Assembly (NCBI RefSeq): GCF_002013895.1
Contig: NZ_MAFQ01000006.1
Span: forward strand, 1-64,000
Source of the DNA: Mycobacteroides franklinii
Lineage (GTDB): Bacteria; Actinomycetota; Actinomycetes; Mycobacteriales; Mycobacteriaceae
Reading direction: 5' to 3'
Length of the DNA: 64,000 nt
This document shows, piece by piece, positions 25,894 through 33,819 of the stretch; the first letter of the stretch is position 1; every line of letters starts with the position of its first letter. The notes beneath the pieces were generated by a model. It was given only the letters and a program-made list of their open reading frames with translations. It was not told where the DNA came from and ran no database searches. A program made the translations under genes and the position numbers.

Positions 25894-26796
25894 CTACAGG
25901 CTCTGCAGGATCTCGCGTGCCAGCTTGGCGGTCTCGGACGGCGTCTTGCCGACCTTCACGCCGGCGGCCTCGAGGGCCTCCTTCTTGGCCTGGGCGGTAC
26001 CCGAGCTGCCGGACACGATGGCACCGGCGTGGCCCATGGTCTTGCCCTCGGGGGCGGTGAAGCCCGCGACGTAGCCGACGACGGGCTTGGACACGTTCGC
26101 CTTGATGTAGTCAGCGGCACGCTCCTCGGCGTCACCACCGATCTCACCGATCATGACGATGATCTTGGTCTCCGGGTCCTTCTCGAACGCCTCGATGGCG
26201 TCGATGTGGGTGGTGCCGATGACCGGGTCGCCGCCGATGCCGATGGCGGTCGAGAAACCGAAATCGCGCAGCTCGTACATCATCTGGTAGGTCAGGGTGC
26301 CGGACTTGGACACCAAGCCGACCGGACCGGTGCCGGTGATGTTGTTGGGCGTAATACCCACCAGGGCTTCACCGGGGGTGATGATGCCGGGGCAGTTCGG
26401 TCCGATGATGCGGGTCTTGTTGCCCTTCTCGACGTTGTAGGCCCAGGCATACGCGCTGTCCTGCACCGGGATTCCCTCGGTGATGACAACCAGCAACGGG
26501 ATCTCGGCGTCGATGGCCTCGATGATCGCGTCCTTGGAGAAGGCGGGCGGCACGAAGGCGATCGACACGTCGGCGCCGGTCTCCTTGATGGCCTCGGCGA
26601 CACTGCCGAATACCGGCAGCTCGACGTCGTTGCCCTCGGAGTCCTTGTGCGACACGGTGGTTCCGGCCTTGCGCGCGTTGACGCCGCCGACGACCTGAGT
26701 ACCGGCCTTGAGCATCAGCGCGGTGTGCTTGGTGCCCTCACCGCCGGTGATGCCCTGGACGATGACCTTGGATTCTTTGTTCAGGAAAATGGACAT
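25894..26796 (-). CDS. sucD: Succinyl-CoA synthetase alpha subunit
   Basis: SucD, with SucC, converts succinyl-CoA to succinate while forming ATP in the TCA cycle. The 300-residue protein has the CoA-binding Rossmann start ([16 protein letters not shown]), the [12 protein letters not shown] loop, and the phosphorylated His256 in [17 protein letters not shown]. It follows sucC by 18 bases and ends before a strong hairpin. Same order as Rv0951-Rv0952. Confidence 0.97.
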   Translation of the reverse strand: MSIFLNKESKVIVQGITGGEGTKHTALMLKAGTQVVGGVNARKAGTTVSHKDSEGNDVELPVFGSVAEAIKETGADVSIAFVPPAFSKDAIIEAIDAEIPLLVVITEGIPVQDSAYAWAYNVEKGNKTRIIGPNCPGIITPGEALVGITPNNITGTGPVGLVSKSGTLTYQMMYELRDFGFSTAIGIGGDPVIGTTHIDAIEAFEKDPETKIIVMIGEIGGDAEERAADYIKANVSKPVVGYVAGFTAPEGKTMGHAGAIVSGSSGTAQAKKEALEAAGVKVGKTPSETAKLAREILQSL

Positions 26797-26814
26797 GAGT
26801 CAGTGATTCCTTCT

Positions 26815-27978
26815 CTACTTGCTCGCCAGCTCGGCGGCCTTGTCGGCGCCGGCGTCCATGGTCTCGGCCTGGATGACCAGCGGATGGTTGAACTCAGCCA
26901 GGATCGCTCGTCCCTCGTCGACCTTGTTGCCGTCGAGACGAACCACCAGCGGCTTGCTGGCCGTGTCACCGAGGGTCTTCAGGGCGCCGACGATGCCGTT
27001 GGCCACTGCGTCGCACGCGGTGATGCCACCGAACACGTTCACGAAGACGCTCTTGACCTGTGAGTCACCCAAGATCACGTCGAGGCCGGCGGCCATCACC
27101 TCGGCCGAGGCGCCACCACCGATGTCCAGGAAGTTGGCGGGCTTCACGCCGTTGTGGTTCTCGCCGGCGTACGCGACGACGTCCAGGGTGGACATCACCA
27201 GGCCCGCGCCGTTACCGATGATGCCGACCTGACCGTCGAGCTTGACGTAGTTGAGGTCGTGCTCCTTGGCCTTGAGCTCGAGCGGATCGGTCGCGTCTTT
27301 GTCCTCGAACTCGGCGTGGCCGGGCTGACGGAAGTCGGCGTTGCCGTCCAGGGTCACCTTGCCGTCGAGGGCCAGGATCTGGTTGTCAGGGGTCCGCACC
27401 AGCGGGTTGACCTCAACCAGGGTGGCGTCCTCACCGACGAACACCTCCCACAGCTTCTGGATGGTGACAGCGGCAGAGTCCAGGACCTCGGCGGGCAGCT
27501 TGCCCTTCTCGGCGATCTCACGAGCCAGGGCCAGGTCGACACCCTTGACGGCGTCGACGGGCACCTTGGCCAGCGCGTCCGGGTTCTCCTCGGCCGTTAC
27601 CTCGATCTCCACGCCGCCCTCGACCGAGCACATGGCCAGGTAGGTGCGGTTGGCGCGGTCCAGCAGGAAGGAGATGTAGTACTCCTCAGCGATATCGCTG
27701 GCCTCGGCGACGAGGATCTTCTTGACGATGTGGCCCTTGATGTCCAGGCCCAGGATGTTCTGTGCGTGAGTAAATGCGTCATCGGGGGTGGCGGCGTACT
27801 TCACACCACCGGCCTTGCCACGTCCACCGACCTTGACCTGCGCCTTGATCATCACCGGCTTGCCGATTTCCTCGGCAATCGCCTTCGCGTCCTCGGCGGT
27901 GGTGGTAACCCGGCCCGGCGTCGTCGGCACGTTGTGCTTAGCGAACAGCTCCTTGGCCTGGTACTCGAAAAGATCCAT
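26815..27978 (-). CDS. sucC: Succinyl-CoA synthetase beta subunit
   Basis: This 387-residue ATP-grasp protein begins [22 protein letters not shown] and contains [36 protein letters not shown] (metal-binding Glu/Asn) and the C-terminal flavodoxin-like [12 protein letters not shown] loop. It forms the nucleotide-binding half of the enzyme with SucD. It is the first gene of the operon, transcribed leftward from the 27979-28400 region. Confidence 0.97.
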   Translation of the reverse strand: MDLFEYQAKELFAKHNVPTTPGRVTTTAEDAKAIAEEIGKPVMIKAQVKVGGRGKAGGVKYAATPDDAFTHAQNILGLDIKGHIVKKILVAEASDIAEEYYISFLLDRANRTYLAMCSVEGGVEIEVTAEENPDALAKVPVDAVKGVDLALAREIAEKGKLPAEVLDSAAVTIQKLWEVFVGEDATLVEVNPLVRTPDNQILALDGKVTLDGNADFRQPGHAEFEDKDATDPLELKAKEHDLNYVKLDGQVGIIGNGAGLVMSTLDVVAYAGENHNGVKPANFLDIGGGASAEVMAAGLDVILGDSQVKSVFVNVFGGITACDAVANGIVGALKTLGDTASKPLVVRLDGNKVDEGRAILAEFNHPLVIQAETMDAGADKAAELASK

Positions 27979-28264
27979 CTAGCTAGCCCATCTTCCTCAT
28001 CGAACGTCGGGTCGGCACTATTGCACTAGGGACTGTAGCCAAGGCCATAGCGAGGCCCCTCACTACTTCTGAGTAAGTGGCCGATTTCACCACCTGATCA
28101 GTCGCAAAATTCACCGGCTGGACATCCGCCGGTGGGACTCGAACACGTCTGCAACCGGTTTCAGTTCGGTCACGAGGACTCGCCATACGGCTGTGATCTG
28201 TGATGAGGTAGCCCCGGCGAGATTCGGCAACGACGCCCGGACTTGGGAGCCCTATCAGCGACTT

Positions 28265-28280
28265 CGTGATGCAAGTCACA
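28265..28280. promoter_or_regulatory. CRP-like site upstream of the M23 peptidase
   Basis: CGTGA-TGCAAG-TCACA matches nine of ten fixed bases of the TGTGA-N6-TCACA palindrome. It lies about 120-136 bases before the peptidase start. Mycobacterial CRP (Rv3676) controls several cell-wall hydrolase genes such as rpfA, so control of this gene is plausible. Confidence 0.45.
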
Positions 28281-28358
28281 TTTATATGCGTATCCACGCA
28301 TTGAGTTGCGACTCCCATCGCCCAACCGTTACCTTCTCTTGGGTTAGATCACGTTTTG

Positions 28359-28376
28359 GTCACGTCAGGTCGTGAC
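28359..28376. promoter_or_regulatory. Inverted repeat before the M23 peptidase
   Basis: GTCACG-TCAGGT-CGTGAC is a perfect 6-6-6 inverted repeat. A further ATCACG direct half-site lies ten bases upstream (28349). It sits 25-42 bases before the proposed start, where a repressor or an MtrA-type response regulator could act. The binding protein is unknown. Confidence 0.4.
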
Positions 28377-28400
28377 GTCGAACGGAAGACTGGCAGGGTT

Positions 28401-29447
28401 TTGACACAGCATCGAGCGATACGCACGCGTGGTGGTCGGGGCGCGGAACTAAGCGAGAACGAGATCACCAACATCGTGCCGATCGACGAGTTCGGCCTGG
28501 GTGACGCGCTGGACCGCCCCGAACTTGAGGATTACGACGTCTACGAGGACGCCCCGGAAGAGGGCCCCGAGACCGAGCACCAGAGCGCTCTCGACCAGAT
28601 CGAGCAGGACTGGGTAGAAGACACCGACGAAGCAGACCGGATCCGCGCCTCCATCGAGGCCACCGCGGACTGGTTCGCCGCCTCTGCTGCACGCACCAGA
28701 GACCCTCGTGACACCCCCACCGACAAGCTGCCCCGGATCAGCAGCGGAGGCGTACACCGCCGCCGCGAGATCGGCCAGGTAGGCAAGACGCGCCTGGCCC
28801 TGGCCGCCATGGCCGCTGGTGCTGCCGCAGCAGCCGGATACAGCGCGTTGAGCGAGCACGATGCCGCGACGGCTGCCGATCACCACAGCCTCGCACTGGG
28901 TAACTCCGCAGCGGTGATGGCCACCCACGGCCCGCAATTGGTGTCCGCCCCACTGGCGACCGATACCTCGGTCACCGATGAGCAGCTGGCGAAGGCCACC
29001 GCATTCGCGACCGAGCGCGCCGACCGCGAAAAACGTCTGTTGGCTCCGCGCTTCGTGATGCCCACCAACGGCACCTTCACCTCCGGCTTCGGCTACCGGT
29101 GGGGCGCCCTGCACGGCGGCATCGACATCGCCAACAGCATTGGCACTCCGATCGTGGCCGCCGCCGACGGCGTCGTCATCGCCACGGGCCCAACCGCCGG
29201 TTACGGCGCATGGGTCAAGATCCGTCACTCGGACGGCACCGTGACCCTGTATGGCCACATCAACACGTGGGAAGTTTCGGTGGGTCAGCGTGTGATGGCC
29301 GGTGACCGCATCGCCACCATCGGCAACCGCGGTAACTCCACCGGTCCGCACCTGCATTTCGAAGTGCTGCTGGGCGGTTCGCAGCGCATCGACCCGCAGG
29401 GCTGGCTGGCCAACAAGGGCCTCACCTTCACCCGTTTCGGCGACTGA
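28401..29447 (+). CDS. M23/LytM family peptidoglycan endopeptidase, membrane-anchored
   Basis: The product has about 348 residues from TTG 28401; an upstream TTG at 28356 would add 15. The N-terminal 130 residues are acidic and cytoplasmic. One transmembrane helix (RLALAAMAAGAAAAAGYSAL) follows, then an extracellular coiled region and a LytM domain. Zinc ligands are visible: HGGIDIAN supplies His and Asp, and GPHLHFEVLL supplies the HxH pair. It cuts peptide cross-bridges in peptidoglycan. It corresponds to Rv0950c, divergent from sucC. A CRP-like site and an inverted repeat lie upstream, and a dead paralogue follows 12 bases downstream. Confidence 0.88.
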   Translation: MTQHRAIRTRGGRGAELSENEITNIVPIDEFGLGDALDRPELEDYDVYEDAPEEGPETEHQSALDQIEQDWVEDTDEADRIRASIEATADWFAASAARTRDPRDTPTDKLPRISSGGVHRRREIGQVGKTRLALAAMAAGAAAAAGYSALSEHDAATAADHHSLALGNSAAVMATHGPQLVSAPLATDTSVTDEQLAKATAFATERADREKRLLAPRFVMPTNGTFTSGFGYRWGALHGGIDIANSIGTPIVAAADGVVIATGPTAGYGAWVKIRHSDGTVTLYGHINTWEVSVGQRVMAGDRIATIGNRGNSTGPHLHFEVLLGGSQRIDPQGWLANKGLTFTRFGD

Positions 29448-29459
29448 TATCGGTCCTAG

Positions 29460-29944
29460 ATGCGCAAAAGCGCATTTCTCGCTGCCGCATTAGTCGTCTG
29501 GGTTCTCATAACATCGGCGACTGCACAAGCAGAGCCCGATTTGTCGGAGTATGCAGCTGTTGTTCCCGCTGCCGGAAAAGTGACAGACGATGCCACCGTC
29601 GCCCATTGGGGGGCGTCAAGATGGGCGTTCGCATCGAAAATGCCGTCGGCACACCGGTTTTAGCCGCCGCTGACGGGCTAGTCACAAGAGCTGGCACACT
29701 GGCCAGCAACGACACTGTAGTCGCAATCCAGCACCCGGACGGCGTGGTCACCCAGTATTGGCATGTAGATACCTGGGTGGTCTCTCCGTCTCAGCCGGTG
29801 AAAGCGGGAGAGCAGATCGCCACCTTTGGCGAAAACCGCCATGCCGATGGGCTGTACTTCCAGGTCAGCCGTGACGGCAAGCCCACTGACGCACGCGCCT
29901 GGTTGGCCTCGCACGGAGCTCAGCTCGGACTACTTGAATTTTAG
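29460..29944 (+). pseudogene. Frameshifted, zinc-ligand-less LytM paralogue
   Basis: Two overlapping frames give one protein interrupted at a run of six G (29608-29613). The first encodes a signal peptide (MRKSAFLAAALVVWVLITSATAQA) and the start of a LytM domain up to ATVAHWG. Adding one G continues as GVKMGVRIENAVGTPVLAAADG to the end, about 161 residues in all. Even when joined, the catalytic HGGID becomes WGGVK and HLHFE becomes GLYFQ, so no zinc ligands remain. It could be a degraded duplicate, or a non-catalytic LytM factor of the EnvC/NlpD kind with a sequencing error in the G-run. Its stop overlaps that of uvrD1. Confidence 0.65.
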
Positions 29945-32400
29945 AGCTTTTGCACGGGCGCAAAGTTGTGCATCAACTTCACCCGTCCGTCACTGCCAAA
30001 GTCGATGAGCGACGTGGCGCTCTCGCCGACACCAGTCACCTCCATGACCTTGCCCAGCCCGTACTTGTCGTGGCTCACCCGATCACCGGGCTCCAACACC
30101 AGCAGTGGTTTGGTGCGCTTCTTCGCAGACGGCACAGCGGCACCACCGCCAAATCCCCCGCGTGATCCGCTGGACCCGTAGCCCCCGCCGCCGTAGCTTC
30201 CGGCACCGGTCGCGATCCGGCCCGGCAACGGGTCGGTGCGGCGCCAATCGATGAGCTCTTGCGGAATCTCTTGCAGGAAGCGTGATTCCGGGTTCATCAT
30301 GGGCTGGCCCCACGACGAACGCACCTTGGCCCGGCTCAGGTACAGCCGCTGACGTGCCCGGGTGATCCCGACGTACGCCAACCGCCGTTCCTCGGCCAGC
30401 TCCACCGGATCGCCCAGCGCTCGCATATGCGGGAACATGCCGTCTTCCCATCCCGTCACGAACACCACCGGGAACTCCAGACCCTTGGCGGTATGCAGCG
30501 TCATCATCGTGACCACACCGGCGGAGGACTCGGGCAGCTCATCGGCATCGGCAACGAGCGACACCCGCTCCAGGAAAGCCTCCAGGCTGCCCGGAGGTGC
30601 GCCGACATCCTCATCGTCGACCGGAAGATCTTCGCCGGCCACCTGTGCGTTGACCGCGTCGGCACTGAATTCATGTGCGACGCTGACTAATTCATTGAGG
30701 TTATCGAGCCGCGCCAGCTCCTGTGGATCGCTGCTGTTCTCCAGCTCGTATCGATACCCGGTGTGGTTCAGCACGGCATCCACCACGTCACCGATATCGG
30801 GTAGCGCTCCCGGGTCGGTACGCAGCGTGACACGGATCTGGTCGAGCAACTCCATGAATGCGGCAATTGCCTTCTCGGAGCGAGAGTTCAGCATGGCGAC
30901 CTTGCCCGCGGCGGCATCCGCGAGCGCCTCCCCGAAACCGATGCCCTTGGACTCGGCGTGCACGGCCACACATGCCTCGGCCCGGTCACCGATCCCCCGG
31001 CGAGGGGTATTGAGAATGCGTCGCAGGCTCACCGCATCGCCCGGGTTCGTCAGCACCCGCAGGTAGGCGACGATGTCGCGAATTTCCTTGCGCTCGTAAA
31101 ACCGCACTCCCCCAACAACTTTATAGGGGATGCCGGTTCGGATGAAGATTTCTTCCAACGACCGGGAGTTGTTGTTGGTGCGGTAGAACACCGCGACGTC
31201 CCCGTAGTTGGCGTCCCCGCGATCGAAGAGCCCGTCGATCTCCCGCGCGATGAAGGATGCCTCGTCGTGTTCGTTGTCCGCGACATAGCCGACGATCAGC
31301 TCGCCCTCGCCGGAATCGGTCCACAGCCGCTTTTCCCGGCGGTTCGCATTCTTGGCGATCACCGAGTTGGCGGCACTCAGAATATTCTGCGTGGACCGGT
31401 AATTCTGCTCCAGCAAAATGGTTTTCGCGTTCGGATAGTCGCGCTCGAACTCCTCGATATTGCGGATGGTGGCGCCGCGGAACGCGTAGATGGATTGGTC
31501 GGCGTCACCCACCACGCACAGCTCCGCGGGTTCGGGACCGTCTGGATCGACCGTGCGGTCCACATGCGCACCCGCCAACTCGCGGACCAACACATATTGG
31601 GCGTGGTTGGTGTCCTGGTACTCGTCGACCAAGATGTGCCGGAACTTGCGACGGTAGAACTGCGCGATCTGCGGGAACTGCTGCAGCACCGCCACGGTCT
31701 CGCCGATCAGGTCGTCGAAGTCCAAGGCATTAGCCGCGCGCAAGCGCCGCTGGTACTCGCCGTACACATCGGCCACGATCTGCGGAAGCTCCCCGCGCAG
31801 ATCTCCTTCCGTACCGTCAGCGGTCAGGTTGGCCACGGCCTGCTCGGGAGAGATCAGCTCGTTCTTCAGGTTGGAGATCGCGGTGGCCAGCAGCCGTGGC
31901 GAGTAGCGCTTGATGTCCAGGCTCATATCGCGGCCGATCATCTGCAGCAGCCGCCGGGAATCATCGGAGTCGTAGATCGAGAAGTTGGAGTTCAGCCCGG
32001 GCAGCAGCGAGGCCTGGTTACGCAGGATGCGCACGCAGCTGGAGTGGAACGTCGACACCCACATGGACTGCACCCGGTTGGCCACGATCTGCCCGACGCG
32101 CTCGCGCATCTCGGCCGCCGCCTTGTTGGTGAAGGTGATGGCCAAGATCTGGCCCGGGCTGACGTCCCGCTCGGCCAGCAGGTAGGCGATGCGGCGGGTC
32201 AACACCGCCGTCTTCCCGGATCCGGCACCGGCAACGATGAGCAGCGGTGACCCCTGGTGGGCGACGGCGGCCCGCTGCTGCGGGTTCAAGCCGTCGAGCA
32301 ACACGTCGCTGGAGGAACTCGAGTCGCCGGGCACATCAAAGAGCGCGGGTTCGGGAAGTGCCGATGAGCCGCTTGCGCGAAGAGAATCAGATTTCGCCAT
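29941..32400 (-). CDS. uvrD1: UvrD/PcrA-family DNA helicase
   Basis: This 819-residue superfamily 1 helicase has Walker A AGAGSGKT (residues 57-64), the DEYQDTNHAQY motif II, QNYRSTQNIL, GVVTMMTLHTAKGLEFPVVFV and YVGITRARQRLYL, covering helicase motifs I-VI. The C-terminal 60 residues form the Tudor-like domain (LEPGDRVSHDKYGLGKVMEV) that binds RNA polymerase in PcrA/UvrD. It acts in nucleotide excision repair and interacts with Ku in mycobacteria; Ku and LigD are in this same window. The N-terminal extension includes SLRASGSS (residues 6-13), encoded by repeat copy C. It matches Rv0949. Confidence 0.96.
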   Translation of the reverse strand: MAKSDSLRASGSSALPEPALFDVPGDSSSSSDVLLDGLNPQQRAAVAHQGSPLLIVAGAGSGKTAVLTRRIAYLLAERDVSPGQILAITFTNKAAAEMRERVGQIVANRVQSMWVSTFHSSCVRILRNQASLLPGLNSNFSIYDSDDSRRLLQMIGRDMSLDIKRYSPRLLATAISNLKNELISPEQAVANLTADGTEGDLRGELPQIVADVYGEYQRRLRAANALDFDDLIGETVAVLQQFPQIAQFYRRKFRHILVDEYQDTNHAQYVLVRELAGAHVDRTVDPDGPEPAELCVVGDADQSIYAFRGATIRNIEEFERDYPNAKTILLEQNYRSTQNILSAANSVIAKNANRREKRLWTDSGEGELIVGYVADNEHDEASFIAREIDGLFDRGDANYGDVAVFYRTNNNSRSLEEIFIRTGIPYKVVGGVRFYERKEIRDIVAYLRVLTNPGDAVSLRRILNTPRRGIGDRAEACVAVHAESKGIGFGEALADAAAGKVAMLNSRSEKAIAAFMELLDQIRVTLRTDPGALPDIGDVVDAVLNHTGYRYELENSSDPQELARLDNLNELVSVAHEFSADAVNAQVAGEDLPVDDEDVGAPPGSLEAFLERVSLVADADELPESSAGVVTMMTLHTAKGLEFPVVFVTGWEDGMFPHMRALGDPVELAEERRLAYVGITRARQRLYLSRAKVRSSWGQPMMNPESRFLQEIPQELIDWRRTDPLPGRIATGAGSYGGGGYGSSGSRGGFGGGAAVPSAKKRTKPLLVLEPGDRVSHDKYGLGKVMEVTGVGESATSLIDFGSDGRVKLMHNFAPVQKL
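32363..32384 (+). repeat. 22-bp interspersed repeat, copy C
   Basis: GATGAGCC...TTGCGCGAAGAG lies within codons 6-13 of uvrD1, on the opposite strand. Copy D (53100) differs by only one base. Read on the plus strand it opens an ORF starting MSRLREENQ and ending 12 codons later over the uvrD1 start. Confidence 0.65.
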
Positions 32401-32476
32401 GACCGATTTAACTTACCGCTGACGAGGGACAACCTCGGCTTGATGCTCTTCACGTCAGTATTCGTCGCATGTCGGC

Positions 32477-32482
32477 TACACT
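32477..32482 (+). promoter_or_regulatory. -10 element of the chorismate mutase leader
   Basis: TACACT fits TANNNT and is followed by exactly seven bases before GTG 32490. Transcription would begin at or next to the leader peptide start codon, making it leaderless. Confidence 0.55.
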
Positions 32483-32489
32483 CTTCGGT

Positions 32490-32549
32490 GTGCTTGACCA
32501 CCAGCAGCGATTTTTTTACGGGTACCGGACTCCGGTGCCCGTGGTCTAG
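32490..32549 (+). CDS. Phe/Tyr-rich leader peptide of an attenuator
   Basis: GTG 32490 opens a 19-codon ORF, MLDHQQRFFYGYRTPVPVV, followed by TAG. Codons 8-12 are TTT TTT TAC GGG TAC, a run of Phe and Tyr codons. Chorismate mutase, the downstream gene, makes the precursor of Phe and Tyr. The codons overlap the 5' arm of the first RNA hairpin (32518-32542), just as in classical pheA and trp leaders. A -10 element sits seven bases upstream. A ribosome stalled on these codons would favour the antiterminator. I know no published description for mycobacteria. Confidence 0.7.
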   Translation: MLDHQQRFFYGYRTPVPVV

Positions 32550-32592
32550 CCGATTCACGAGCCCCGCAGTCCGCTACCGGACTTCGGGGCTC
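32518..32592 (+). promoter_or_regulatory. Transcription attenuator with mutually exclusive hairpins
   Basis: Segment 1 (32518-32528, ACGGGTACCGG) pairs with segment 2 (32532-32542, CCGGTGCCCGT) in 11 pairs. Segment 3 (GAGCCCCG and AGTCCG, 32559-32573) pairs with segment 4 (32578-32592) as a terminator-like hairpin. The alternative pairing of 32526-32540 with 32559-32573 gives 12 matched pairs of 15, including CGGACT with AGTCCG, and destroys both hairpins. The leader peptide's Phe/Tyr codons lie on segment 1. This is the full layout of ribosome-mediated attenuation. Confidence 0.68.
32559..32592 (+). terminator. Attenuator terminator hairpin
   Basis: GAGCCCCG-c-AGTCCG, loop CTAC, then CGGACT-t-CGGGGCTC: 14 pairs with one internal mismatch. 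It is followed by ATCTCTT, a weak U-rich tail. It lies 71 bases before the chorismate mutase start. Confidence 0.6.
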
Positions 32593-32662
32593 ATCTCTTG
32601 TGAGGCCGAATTCCGGGGTGGCATGCGGGGCGACCGCTCCAAGAGAAAGTGTTGAGAAAGAA

Positions 32663-32965
32663 ATGACTACCCACATGACCGAGAAGGCCAGCCAGAACGA
32701 CGCTGCGAAGGCCGCCGATGTCGCTCCCGATATCGACGAGCTACGCAAGGAGATCGACCGCCTCGACGCGGAGATCCTGGCCGCCATCAAGCGCCGCACC
32801 GAGGTCTCTCGCGAGATCGGCAAGGCACGGATGGCCTCGGGCGGACCGCGCCTGGTCCACAGCCGCGAGATGAAAGTGCTCGAACGCTTCAGTGAGCTCG
32901 GCCAGGAAGGCCATACTCTCGCCATGTTGCTGCTGCGCCTGGGGCGCGGCAGATTGGGACACTGA
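32663..32965 (+). CDS. Intracellular chorismate mutase (AroQ type)
   Basis: This enzyme rearranges chorismate to prephenate, the branch to phenylalanine and tyrosine. The 100-residue AroQ-delta type protein has the helix IDELRKEIDRLDAEILAAIKRRTEVSREIGKARMASGG, carrying the catalytic Arg, and ends LLLRLGRGRLGH like M. tuberculosis Rv0948c. In that species the short C-terminal LGRGRLGH tail allows activation by DAHP synthase. ATG 32663 follows AGAAAG; the frame stays open upstream through the leader. A Phe/Tyr attenuator controls it. Confidence 0.93.
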   Translation: MTTHMTEKASQNDAAKAADVAPDIDELRKEIDRLDAEILAAIKRRTEVSREIGKARMASGGPRLVHSREMKVLERFSELGQEGHTLAMLLLRLGRGRLGH

Positions 32966-33009
32966 TCCGGCCGAGTCCCGGCAGGGATCGGCGATGAGGG
33001 AGGGATTCG

Positions 33010-33777
33010 TTGAGCGACCAAGACAAGGGTGCGGACAACTCCACGGATAAACCGGCCAAGGCCGATGACGAATCGGTGGATTACGAGCTGGAGGCCGCCG
33101 TTGCGGCCGAATGCACGCCCACCCGCAGGTTTGTCGCCCGGCACGCCACCACAATCGTCATCGGCGTGCTGGCCGTCTGCCTTGCGGCGGTGACGGCCGT
33201 CGCCGCCGGCCTCTGGGTCGAGAACAATCGGACCATCGACGAGGTGCCACAGGCACGCCCGACCGTGAAGCTGGGTGTCCCGCTGGTGAACCCCGAGGTG
33301 ACCACCGCCAGCACGACTACCACCACAAAATCGCGGGCCCGGACGACAAGCAGTACCACCGGCAGCACCGGCAGCACCGCCACGACCACGACCAGCGGGA
33401 GCGCCACCACCACGGCGACCACGACCAGCATCTCCGTGCCCGGTCCCACCACCTCCTCGGTGCCGCGCGAGGCAACCAAGGATGAGCAGTACGAGCTGAC
33501 GAACGTGCTCAAGGCGTTCTATGCCGCACTCGGCGCCAAGAACCTCGACGTGCTCAACGCGCTGTCCTGCGTGAAGATCACCGACGAGGACCTCGAGGGC
33601 CAGTCCGATGACCTGAAGATCACCGTGGACAAGGTCGAGAAGACGGTCATCAACGGCGATACCGCCTCGTCACGAGTGACCATCACCGCAACCGCCGGGG
33701 GTAAGACCCAGACAAAGTCGGGTATCGCCGGGTTCGCGCGCATCAGTAACCGATGGGTAACTTGCGCCAATCAATAG
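33010..33777 (+). CDS. Single-pass membrane protein with Thr/Ser linker and NTF2-like end
   Basis: The 255-residue product starts with TTG 33010 after GGGAGGGA. An acidic N-terminus precedes a transmembrane helix (TTIVIGVLAVCLAAVTAVAAGLW, about 47-69). About 70 residues of almost pure Thr, Ser, Ala and Gly follow (TTTTTKSRARTTSSTTG), a likely extended, possibly glycosylated wall-spanning linker. The final 100 residues (DEQYELTNVLKAFYAALGAKNLDVLNALSCVKI) look like a small NTF2-like/DUF4878 domain. Function unknown. Topology places the C-terminal domain outside the membrane. Confidence 0.75.
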   Translation: MSDQDKGADNSTDKPAKADDESVDYELEAAVAAECTPTRRFVARHATTIVIGVLAVCLAAVTAVAAGLWVENNRTIDEVPQARPTVKLGVPLVNPEVTTASTTTTTKSRARTTSSTTGSTGSTATTTTSGSATTTATTTSISVPGPTTSSVPREATKDEQYELTNVLKAFYAALGAKNLDVLNALSCVKITDEDLEGQSDDLKITVDKVEKTVINGDTASSRVTITATAGGKTQTKSGIAGFARISNRWVTCANQ

Positions 33778-33806
33778 GCAGCACTGCACCACGCGATCGC
33801 CCCTAC

Positions 33807-33812
33807 TAGGCT
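33807..33812 (+). promoter_or_regulatory. Leaderless promoter -10 of pgi
   Basis: TAGGCT ends exactly seven bases before the ATG at 33820, and no ribosome site is present. This implies that transcription and translation start at the same base. Confidence 0.55.
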
Positions 33813-33819
33813 CGGTCGC

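Larger units (their letters stand above)
27979..28400. other. Divergent promoter region, sucC and M23 peptidase
   Basis: This 422-base region has no convincing gene. It holds a small hairpin (CACCGGC/GCCGGTG, 28112-28134), a CRP-like site (28265-28280) and an inverted repeat (28359-28376). A stretch near 28134 resembles the end of an inverted tRNA (GGGACTCGAAC), but no cloverleaf can be built. Confidence 0.6.

Noticed and set aside
25777..27063. Plus-strand 428-residue ORF across sucD and sucC
   Set aside because: It spans two recognised genes and a terminator on the other strand; no protein family features.
28121..28180. Possible inverted tRNA near sucC
   Set aside because: GGGACTCGAAC resembles a T-arm complement, but no acceptor, D or anticodon stems can be formed.
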